From: Oscillospiraceae bacterium
GTDB lineage: Bacteria > Bacillota > Clostridia > Oscillospirales > Ruminococcaceae
Direction of reading: 5' to 3'
Length of the DNA stretch: 15,949 bases
Assembly: GCA_009776345.1 (NCBI GenBank)
Contig: WRLS01000029.1
Coordinates: 1-15,949 of the forward strand
The notes beneath the pieces are model-generated. The model worked only from the letters and a program-made list of their open reading frames with translations, was not told where the DNA came from and did not search any database. Made by a program: the position numbers and the translations under genes. Position 1 is the stretch's first letter; each line of letters begins with the position of its first letter. This document shows positions 6,750 to 12,274 of this stretch, in pieces.

Positions 6750-7832
6750 TTGAAAAATGTATGCTTTCTGATCGCGCTGTTACTGTGCGCGTGCGGCTGT
6801 GCGGATATCGGTCCGGAGCCTGCCCCGCCGGCAACCGCGGCACCCGCACAGGCAGGGATAATAATCCCGCCTAACAGCGGCGCCCATATACTAGGGGCCG
6901 CCGCCGCGTTGGCGCGGGAGCTTTCGGGGAAATGGGCAGGGCTGGAATTTGCTGTACATGAATCGCCCGACCCGCCAAGCGCGCTTTCCTCCGGCGATGC
7001 GCTGCTGGCATTTACGCCTGTGGGGGATTGGAGCCGCACCGCCGCTTTGCTTTCCTCACCGTTTTTATATGAAAGCTATGAGCATTTCTCCATGTCTATG
7101 AATTCCCGCACTGTACTCGGCGCGGTGGGAAAAGAAACCGCGGCGGCAAAAACAACCCCGTTGGCTGTGTTTTATACAGGTTCGGCTTTTTTGCTTTCGT
7201 CCATAAACCCGAATAACTATCGGAGCTTCCGCAGTGCAGTTATCAGCGAAGGCGGCGATTTTACAGAGGAATATGAAACCGAAGAAGGCGGCGAGGACGA
7301 GGATGAGGATGTACCGGAGGAAAGCGCCATCACACCCGCCCTTGCGATGATATCCCATAATACACAGCGCCGCCATGCTTATACAGCCGCGGGTTCGGTT
7401 GTAACCGTAATATCAGACCCGTCGGCCAGGCTGGAAAAACTGCTGGACGGGCAGCTGCAAATCGCGGAATTTTCCGCCCGTGAAGGGCTTTCCCCCGCCG
7501 AAACTCATGACGGCATCCGCCTTACGGCAAGCTGGCAGGATATCCGCCCGCTCTGGCTTTTAGCTGACAGCGGCTGGCTGGATTCGCTCACAGGCACCCA
7601 AGAAAGAGAACTGCGGGAGGCTGTGTCAAAGCTGTTCCACGCAATAGACCAAAGCTATTTGAGGGAAGACTTAGCGGTGTTCGCGCAATTTTCAGGCTGG
7701 CCGTTTATTGAGCCGGGCGATTTTTCCCGCACACGCCGCCTTCTCAGCCGGGACGCCATTAACTCTTTGGCGCTGTCGCCGGGCATAGAGCAGCGCAGGA
7801 TATTAAACCACATTGACAGCATACGCAGGTAG
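6750..7832 (+). CDS. lipoprotein, probable divergent TRAP (DctP-like) solute-binding protein
   Basis: This is a 360-residue secreted lipoprotein. Residues 1-14 are a short signal, and C15 (LCAC) or C17 (ACGC) is the acylated cysteine. I am not certain of the family. Two stretches resemble DctP receptors: SSPFLYESYEHF at 102-113, like the LPFLF..YEH motif, and a C-terminal block WQDIRPLWLLADSGWLDSL (262-280) followed by TGTQERELREAVSKL, like the ..FWDSLSPEDQ..I.EA pattern. An unusual acidic insert (170-191, mostly E, D and G) interrupts the middle. The arginine that binds the carboxylate in typical DctP proteins could not be placed with confidence. No TRAP membrane genes (dctQ, dctM) are present. 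It starts with TTG after GAGG, 11 bases beyond the isomerase stop, and is the last gene of the operon. Confidence 0.6.
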   Translation: MKNVCFLIALLLCACGCADIGPEPAPPATAAPAQAGIIIPPNSGAHILGAAAALARELSGKWAGLEFAVHESPDPPSALSSGDALLAFTPVGDWSRTAALLSSPFLYESYEHFSMSMNSRTVLGAVGKETAAAKTTPLAVFYTGSAFLLSSINPNNYRSFRSAVISEGGDFTEEYETEEGGEDEDEDVPEESAITPALAMISHNTQRRHAYTAAGSVVTVISDPSARLEKLLDGQLQIAEFSAREGLSPAETHDGIRLTASWQDIRPLWLLADSGWLDSLTGTQERELREAVSKLFHAIDQSYLREDLAVFAQFSGWPFIEPGDFSRTRRLLSRDAINSLALSPGIEQRRILNHIDSIRR

Positions 7833-7850
7833 CAGGGTTTTGCCTTCGGC

Positions 7851-7890
7851 AGGATTGAGGTTTTAGGATTGAGGATTGAGGAAGGGAAGG
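7851..7890. repeat. TTTTAGGATT repeat, partial copy
   Basis: Here AGGATTGAGGTTTTAGGATT, GAGG units and AAGGGAAGG match one arm only of the palindromes at 1504-1601 and 7984-8081, in the orientation of their reverse-complemented right arms. The other arm is missing where the GTAGGGACGG element begins, as if that element had interrupted or replaced it. Confidence 0.5.
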
Positions 7891-7895
7891 AGCTT

Positions 7896-7975
7896 GTAGG
7901 GACGGTCGCCCTCGACCGTCCGCATTGTACGATGCGCCGCGATAATTTGCGGACGACCGGGGCGGTCGTCCCTAC
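7896..7975. repeat. GTAGGGACG inverted repeat with paired hairpins
   Basis: The ends are inverted copies, GTAGGGACG... at the left (7896-7924) and ...CGTCCCTAC at the right (7948-7975), differing by a few bases and one indel. Each half is itself a hairpin: GGACGGTCG (7900-7908) with CGACCGTCC (7913-7921), and GGACGACC (7951-7958) with GGTCGTCC (7964-7971). A single half-unit of the same family is present at 12204-12230. Confidence 0.65.
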
Positions 7976-7983
7976 GGCCTTCG

Positions 7984-8081
7984 GCAGGTTTTAGGATTAA
8001 GGTTTGAGGTTTCAGGAAAGGGACGGTGCTGCAAATTCCTTCCCTTCCTAAAACCTATATCCTAAATCCTAAAATCCTGGC
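7984..8081. repeat. TTTTAGGATT palindromic repeat, copy 2
   Basis: This is an ungapped relative of 1504-1601 with the same GCAGGTTTTAGGATT start, GGACGGTGC core (8021-8029) and TCCTAA-rich right arm. Its arms are closer to a true palindrome than those of copy 1. Like copy 1 it lies between the end of one transcription unit and the promoter of the next. Confidence 0.75.
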
Positions 8082-8091
8082 GTAAGCCAAT

Positions 8092-8120
8092 TTGCCCCGC
8101 GCGGGGTTTTATGGTATGAT
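8092..8120 (+). promoter_or_regulatory. extended -10 promoter upstream of the GNAT-walJ-rlmH operon
   Basis: TTGCCC at 8092-8097 and TATGAT at 8115-8120 are 17 bases apart, and TGG directly before the -10 box gives an extended -10. Transcription from about 8127 would carry the whole MITE-like element (8133-8275) as a structured leader of about 170 bases. Confidence 0.45.
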
Positions 8121-8132
8121 GTTGGTGTAACG

Positions 8133-8275
8133 GATATAGCAGTTCCACTTTACATACGTAAAGCGTAACAGCTATAAAACTTATTTAAAATGCCGTTTGG
8201 CTCGCCGCAAAGCGGCAACCGCCAAACATGGCACATATGGCAATTCCGGTGAATGACAACCGGAATTGCTATATC
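8133..8275. mobile_element. MITE-like element with 14-base terminal inverted repeats
   Basis: GATATAGCAGTTCC at 8133-8146 and GGAATTGCTATATC at 8262-8275 are inverted with one mismatch. In between lie further nested structures: CTTTAC/GTAAAG (8148-8163), GTTTGGC/GCCAAAC (8195-8201 / 8221-8227) enclosing GCCGC/GCGGC, and a 16-position stem near the right end (8235-8250 with 8259-8274, one G-T pair). There is no coding capacity. No clear target duplication was seen. It could equally be a structured RNA leader. Confidence 0.45.
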
Positions 8276-8300
8276 ACGAACCGGAAGAGGTGGACAGGCA

Positions 8301-8711
8301 TTGATCCGCATAGAAATATGCAAGCCTACCCCCGCGCAGTGGATGAAGCTGCGGGGGGGCGTTGGCTGGGCATCCTTCCCCGAGGATGTCGCACAGAAAA
8401 GCCTTGACAACACGCCGTTTTGCGTCTGCGCAATGGACGGGGATGAGCTTGTCGGGATGGGGCGCGTCCTCGGCGATGGGGTGTTCGCTTTTTATATAGG
8501 CAACGTGATGGTCCGCCCCGACCGCCAAAGTGAGGGCATCGGCAGTGCCATTATGGAAAAAATCATGGAGTATGTAGACAGCCTTGCCGTGCCGGGCTCT
8601 ATCGCCAGCCTCCTTTCAATAAAAGGCAAGGAGGAGTTCTATACGCGCTTCGGCTTTGAGGAAAGGCCGGATGATATGCACGGTGCGGGTATGTCGAAAT
8701 ATTATAGCTGA
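8301..8711 (+). CDS. GNAT family N-acetyltransferase
   Basis: This cytosolic acyltransferase of the GCN5 fold (136 residues) transfers an acetyl group from acetyl-CoA to an unknown amine. The acetyl-CoA pyrophosphate loop is RQSEGIGS at 75-82, preceded by the beta-4 strand YIGNVMVRPD (65-74). The closing FYTRFGFEERPD (113-124) is typical of the class. I chose the TTG at 8301 because GAAGAGGTGG at 8284-8293 is well spaced for it and because the protein then opens MIRIEICKPT, as relatives do. An ATG at 8253 in the same frame lies in the loop of the repeat hairpin and has no ribosome binding site. It precedes walJ by 23 bases. Confidence 0.85.
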   Translation: MIRIEICKPTPAQWMKLRGGVGWASFPEDVAQKSLDNTPFCVCAMDGDELVGMGRVLGDGVFAFYIGNVMVRPDRQSEGIGSAIMEKIMEYVDSLAVPGSIASLLSIKGKEEFYTRFGFEERPDDMHGAGMSKYYS

Positions 8712-8734
8712 TACGAGATCATATTGGAGTAAAT

Positions 8735-9523
8735 ATGTCCAGGCTATGCACCCTTTTCAGCTCAAGCAGCGGGAACGCTGTATACATATCAGGCGGCGGC
8801 ACGGCGCTGCTGGTTGATGCCGGGGCATCATGCCGCCGTATCCTTACGGCTTTGGATGCGCGCGGGCTTGACTTTTCGGGCATTGCGGGGATTTTAATCA
8901 CGCATGAGCATATCGACCATATTTCCGCGCTGGAGGTTTTGCTTAAAAAAATCCGCGTGCCTGTTTACGCTTCATCCGAAACGCTGGATTTTCTCTGCCG
9001 CAACGGGAAGATACCACCGGGGGCGGTTTTGGCGGAGGCCTCCGGCACGTTTTGTGTGGGGGATATAAAAGTAACCGCGTTTGATACGCCGCACGACGCC
9101 GCGCACAGCCTTGGCTTCCGCTTGGAAATGCCCGACCGGAGGGTCATCGGCATCGCAACGGATTTAGGGCACATCAGCGGCACGGTGGAGCATCACCTGA
9201 CCGGCTGTGATTTGATAATGCTGGAATCCAATTACGACCCCGGTATGCTGGACACTGGCCCGTACCCATATCTTTTAAAGCGCAGGATAAAAAGCAATAC
9301 CGGCCACCTGTCCAACGAGGACTGCGCGGAGGGAATACGGCGGCTGGTAAAAAAAGGCGCGGCTTATTTTGTGCTGGGGCATTTAAGCGAGCAAAATAAT
9401 TTGCCGGAAATCGCATATCAGACAAGCCGGCTAAAGCTTGCCGCCGACTGCTTGAGGGAGCGCCTGGACTACGTCCTCCACGTCGCCCCGGCAAGAGGAC
9501 CGGGGGAGGTGCTTGCCATTTGA
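8735..9523 (+). CDS. walJ: MBL-fold metallohydrolase, WalJ/YycJ family
   Basis: This is a metallo-beta-lactamase-fold hydrolase of the YycJ/WalJ/VicX family, often described as a DNA-acting exonuclease with a link to cell division or the WalRK regulon in Bacilli. The 262 residues begin with the typical LFSSSSGNAVYI (7-18) and LLVDAG (25-30). The metal site is HEHIDH at 57-62, with H120, D143 and H191 as probable further ligands, and the C-terminal LGHLSEQNN (214-222) is family-specific. The ATG at 8735 has GGAG at 8726-8729. It overlaps rlmH by four bases. The walJ-rlmH neighbourhood is well known in Firmicutes; here walRK and htrA are not next to it. Confidence 0.9.
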   Translation: MSRLCTLFSSSSGNAVYISGGGTALLVDAGASCRRILTALDARGLDFSGIAGILITHEHIDHISALEVLLKKIRVPVYASSETLDFLCRNGKIPPGAVLAEASGTFCVGDIKVTAFDTPHDAAHSLGFRLEMPDRRVIGIATDLGHISGTVEHHLTGCDLIMLESNYDPGMLDTGPYPYLLKRRIKSNTGHLSNEDCAEGIRRLVKKGAAYFVLGHLSEQNNLPEIAYQTSRLKLAADCLRERLDYVLHVAPARGPGEVLAI

Positions 9524-9999
9524 TTAAGATAACGGTTATCGCCGTAGGCAAGTTAAACGAAAAGCATTGGGCGGACGCGGCGGCGGAGTATGTAAAGCGG
9601 CTCGGGGCTTACTGCAGGCCCAATATAATAGAAATCGCCGAAGCGCGGCTCCCGGACAAGCCGTCCCCGGCGGAAATTGCAAAGGCGCTCGAAACCGAGG
9701 GCAAAACAATCCTCGCGCAGATACCGCCGAAAGCGACGGTTATCGCGCTGTGCATAGAGGGCAAGGCAATGCCGTCGGAGGAACTGGCGGAGTTTATCGG
9801 CAAAACAGCGGGGGAGCATTCGCATATCGTATTTGTGATCGGCGGCTCCCACGGGCTTTGCCCGGACGTAAAAGCGCGGGCGGGGCTGAAGCTCTCTATG
9901 TCGGCCATGACATTCCCGCACCGGCTTGCGCGGGTTATGCTACTCGAGCAGGTTTACCGGGCGTTTGCGATAAATGCGGGGGCGCGGTATCATAAATAG
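9520..9999 (+). CDS. rlmH: 23S rRNA (pseudouridine(1915)-N(3))-methyltransferase RlmH
   Basis: This is a SPOUT-family methyltransferase that methylates pseudouridine 1915 of helix 69 in 23S rRNA, acting on the assembled 70S ribosome as a homodimer. Its 159 residues are the standard length. The trefoil-knot SAM site is VFVIGGSHG (104-112), followed by the invariant region MTFPHRLARVMLLEQVYRA (130-148) and the canonical C-terminal YHK. The start is TTG at 9520, read from GGGGGAGG at 9502-9509 and giving the usual MIKITVIAVGK. It overlaps the walJ stop by four bases, which implies coupled translation. Confidence 0.97.
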   Translation: MIKITVIAVGKLNEKHWADAAAEYVKRLGAYCRPNIIEIAEARLPDKPSPAEIAKALETEGKTILAQIPPKATVIALCIEGKAMPSEELAEFIGKTAGEHSHIVFVIGGSHGLCPDVKARAGLKLSMSAMTFPHRLARVMLLEQVYRAFAINAGARYHK

Positions 10000-10027
10000 A
10001 GGATTGTCTGTATTTGGGGAGGACCGC

Positions 10028-10570
10028 ATGATAATATTGGAAACCGGCAGACTTATAGTACGCGACTATAAAAAATCCGATTTGAACGATATGCACCGTC
10101 TTTGGTCAGACAGGGAAACCATGTATTATTTAGATGATGTTTTGTGCCATACCGTTGAAGATACCGCCAAGTACTTAAAAAACGGTTTGGACAATGCAGA
10201 CGGGCATTATTTTTGCATTTGTGACCGGGTCACCGGGAATTATATGGGAAGCATAGGCTACACCATAACCGATACGACACCTTTGGGGAAAATAGTGCAT
10301 ATGGGGTATATGCTGTTGCCTGAACATCACAAGCACGGCTACATGCCGGAGGCTGTAGTGAAAGTTATAGAATTTGCTTTTACTAAAGACAACTGTATCC
10401 GTATAAGTTCGGGGTGCCATAAAGATAATGGCGCAAGCGCAAAGGTTTTAGAAAAAGCGGGGTTTAGAAAAGAAGGCGAGCGTATAAAAGCGGTATATCA
10501 TGACGGAGTTATGAAAGACCGGTTAGAGTATGCCATAAACAGGGATGATTTTGTAAATAGCGCGGTGTAA
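10028..10570 (+). CDS. GNAT family N-acetyltransferase, RimJ/RimL type
   Basis: This 180-residue acetyltransferase is of the Acetyltransf_3 class, related to the ribosomal-protein N-terminal acetylases RimJ and RimL; the true substrate is unknown. It opens with ETGRLIVRDYKKSD (5-18), the typical first strand. The acetyl-CoA loop is around HHKHGYMPEAV (100-110), and NGASAKVLEKAGFRKEG (134-150) is the characteristic C-terminal motif. The ATG at 10028 is chosen over an upstream in-frame ATG at 9974 because GGGGAGGA lies just before it and the upstream one overlaps rlmH. Base composition looks more AT-rich than its neighbours, with codons such as AAA, TTT and TAT favoured, which may reflect later arrival. 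Confidence 0.88.
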   Translation: MIILETGRLIVRDYKKSDLNDMHRLWSDRETMYYLDDVLCHTVEDTAKYLKNGLDNADGHYFCICDRVTGNYMGSIGYTITDTTPLGKIVHMGYMLLPEHHKHGYMPEAVVKVIEFAFTKDNCIRISSGCHKDNGASAKVLEKAGFRKEGERIKAVYHDGVMKDRLEYAINRDDFVNSAV

Positions 10571-10705
10571 GCATCATCCGCGGCAAGCTGAACGGCAATC
10601 CAAAAACCGAACGGAGATCAACATGAAAATTATGGCAGTACGGCAAAAAAGCCGCGGGAGCCGCCGGAAGTCTGCCCCAACAGCAAAACCCGTAAAACAG
10701 CAAAC

Positions 10706-10734
10706 AGCCTCCCCTAAAAACCGGAGGCTTTTTT
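10706..10734 (+). terminator. intrinsic terminator of the GNAT-walJ-rlmH operon
   Basis: AGCCTCC (10706-10712) pairs with GGAGGCT (10723-10729) across a 10-base loop, followed by a run of six T residues (10729-10734). It lies about 140 bases after the second GNAT gene and directly before the promoter of the cell-wall module. Confidence 0.85.
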
Positions 10735-10738
10735 GTGC

Positions 10739-10767
10739 TGTACAGTCATATAATTTACCTGTATAAT
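10739..10767 (+). promoter_or_regulatory. promoter of the cell-wall hydrolase module
   Basis: TGTACA at 10739-10744 and a perfect TATAAT at 10762-10767 are 17 bases apart. The start of transcription would be near 10774, with an 80-base leader before the GHL10 gene. Another TATAAT at 10749-10754 has no suitable partner box. Confidence 0.45.
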
Positions 10768-10854
10768 ATTATCGTCCACGTGCAACAAATCGCGCCGATT
10801 TCCCCACTTAATAAAATGAAGAGGTTTGCCAAAACCGCTTGATTGGAGATCCGC

Positions 10855-12207
10855 ATGAAAAAATCCATGTTACTTATGATAACTTCAGTGCTGCTTTCTG
10901 TCTTAATAACATCCGCCGGATGTACCGCCCCGCCCGTCCCGCCCGAGCATACGCCGGCAGAGGGCAGGCTTGTCTTGACCGACCCTGTCTTGCCGGTTGT
11001 AACACCGTATGTGCAGGAGCTTCCCGCAATTGGAAGCCCGCCGGTTTTGTCTGTAAGCGCACAGCCATCCGCTCCGCGCACTGCTTACCGCACAACCAAC
11101 ATAAGCGGCGAGATCCGCGCGGTTTGGATTTCCTTCCTTGAGCTTGGCCCCATGATGCAGGGAAAAACCGAGGCGCAGTTTACGCAAAGCGTGCGCACAA
11201 TGTTTGACCGCTGCGCGGATTTTGGCATAAATACGCTTTATGTGCAGGTGCGGCCATACGGCGACGCGCTCTATGAATCAAGCTACTTCCCATGGTCCTT
11301 TTTATGCACGGGGATAGAGGGGCAAAATCCCGGCTATGACCCGCTCGCTGTTATGCTGCGCGAAGCCAAGGAGCGCGGCCTGCGCTTTGAAGCATGGCTC
11401 AACCCATACCGTGTGCGCAGTGCCGGGAGCAGTGTAGCGCTCCATTCCGGCAACCAGGCGAAGAAATGGCTGGATCAAAACGATGCCGCCGCCATCAGCT
11501 ATCAGGGGATAATATCCTACAACCCGGCAAGCGCGAAGGCGCGGCGGCTTATAATAAACGGCGCGCTGGAGCTAATCCGCAAATACCGTGTGGACGGCAT
11601 ACATATAGACGATTATTTTTATCCCACTACGTCCGAGGCGTTCGACCGCGCTTCCTACAGCAGCTACCGCAATAGCGGCGGAAAAATGACGCTTGAGAAC
11701 TGGCGGCGCGCCAATGTGGAGCGCCTGCTTAGGGATATGTACAGCGCGATTAAAGAGGAAAACCCCAATGTCACCTTCGGGATAAGCCCGCAGGGCAATT
11801 TGAGCAACAACTTCAACCAGCAGTATTTCAATTCTGAGAAGATAATCTCAAACCCCGGATACTGCGATTATATCATCCCGCAGATATATTACGGCTTCCA
11901 AAACACTACGCTGCCATACGCGAAAACTGTGGATCAGTGGGACCGAATGACCCGCGCGGAGGGCGTGGAGCTGATTATCGGGCTTGCCGCGTATAAGGCG
12001 GGCATTGCGGACAGCTGGGCAGGTTCGGGGGCGCAGGAATGGGTGCGCGGCCGCGATATTCTGAAACGGCAGGTGGAGTACGCCCGAAACGCGGATAACT
12101 ACAAGGGCTTCGCGGTTTTCCGCTACGCCAGCTTATTTGCCCCGGAATCCGGTTTGCGCGCCCACGCACAGGCGGAAGCGGCAAACCTGCGCCAAATTTT
12201 AAAGTAG
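10855..12207 (+). CDS. family 10 glycosylhydrolase lipoprotein (GHL10, DigH/YddW-like)
   Basis: This extracellular lipoprotein (450 residues) has a glycosyl hydrolase-like 10 domain (GHL10, PF02638, formerly DUF187). Its E. coli relative DigH (YddW) cuts peptidoglycan glycan strands stripped of peptides. The signal ends in SAGC with C23 acylated, and a proline-rich linker runs to about 80. The barrel covers about 85-435: EIRAVWISFLE (86-96), YVQVRPYGDALYES (129-142), WLNPYR (181-186), VDGIHIDDYFYP (246-257), ISPQGN (310-315) and IIPQIYYG (340-347) are all well conserved, so it is probably active. I chose the ATG at 10855, which has GGAGAT seven bases upstream, over an in-frame TTG at 10843. 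The TAG stop is part of a hairpin repeat (12204-12230). It precedes the amidase fusion gene, which carries a second barrel of the same kind. Confidence 0.9.
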   Translation: MKKSMLLMITSVLLSVLITSAGCTAPPVPPEHTPAEGRLVLTDPVLPVVTPYVQELPAIGSPPVLSVSAQPSAPRTAYRTTNISGEIRAVWISFLELGPMMQGKTEAQFTQSVRTMFDRCADFGINTLYVQVRPYGDALYESSYFPWSFLCTGIEGQNPGYDPLAVMLREAKERGLRFEAWLNPYRVRSAGSSVALHSGNQAKKWLDQNDAAAISYQGIISYNPASAKARRLIINGALELIRKYRVDGIHIDDYFYPTTSEAFDRASYSSYRNSGGKMTLENWRRANVERLLRDMYSAIKEENPNVTFGISPQGNLSNNFNQQYFNSEKIISNPGYCDYIIPQIYYGFQNTTLPYAKTVDQWDRMTRAEGVELIIGLAAYKAGIADSWAGSGAQEWVRGRDILKRQVEYARNADNYKGFAVFRYASLFAPESGLRAHAQAEAANLRQILK

Positions 12208-12230
12208 GGGCGACCCTCGCGGTCGCCCGC
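12204..12230. repeat. GTAGGGGCG hairpin repeat overlapping a stop codon
   Basis: GGGCGACC (12208-12215) pairs perfectly with GGTCGCCC (12221-12228) across CTCGC. The flanking GTAG and final CGC match the half-units of the repeat at 7896-7975. The TAG of the GHL10 gene (12205-12207) is the second to fourth base of the repeat. With no T run it is unlikely to stop transcription; it may protect the 3' end of the upstream message or lower expression of the downstream gene. Confidence 0.6.
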
Positions 12231-12274
12231 ATCAAGGTATATATCGCATAAACAATTTATTAAGGATGTATGTA

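Larger units (their letters stand above)
7833..8300. other. repeat-filled intergenic region, 468 bases
   Basis: There is no gene here. The region is a stack of repeats: a partial TTTTAGGATT arm (7851-7890), a large inverted repeat with two internal hairpins (7896-7975), a full TTTTAGGATT palindrome (7984-8081), a promoter (8092-8120) and a MITE-like element (8133-8275). The 12-base string GCCTTCGGCAGG occurs twice in direct orientation (7842-7853 and 7977-7988), bracketing the inner inverted repeat. Confidence 0.75.

Noticed and set aside
8095..8110. CCCC-GCGC-GGGG-TTTT as a terminator of the 1638-7832 operon
   Set aside because: The stem is only four base pairs with a short T run and overlaps the -35 region of a good promoter; too weak to call.
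8253..8300. Longer GNAT start at ATG 8253
   Set aside because: The ATG lies in the loop of the repeat hairpin, has no ribosome binding site, and adds residues not typical of the family; TTG 8301 has a good site.
9974..10027. Longer start for the second GNAT gene at ATG 9974
   Set aside because: It overlaps the conserved 3' end of rlmH, while ATG 10028 has a GGGGAGGA site and gives the usual N-terminus.
10623..10766. 47-codon small protein as a gene feature
   Set aside because: Its frame runs through a strong intrinsic terminator, so the message would lack its stop codon; composition is low-complexity basic.
10843..10854. TTG 10843 as start of the GHL10 gene
   Set aside because: GGAGAT at 10845-10850 would lie inside the coding sequence; it is the ribosome binding site of ATG 10855, which gives a standard lipoprotein signal.
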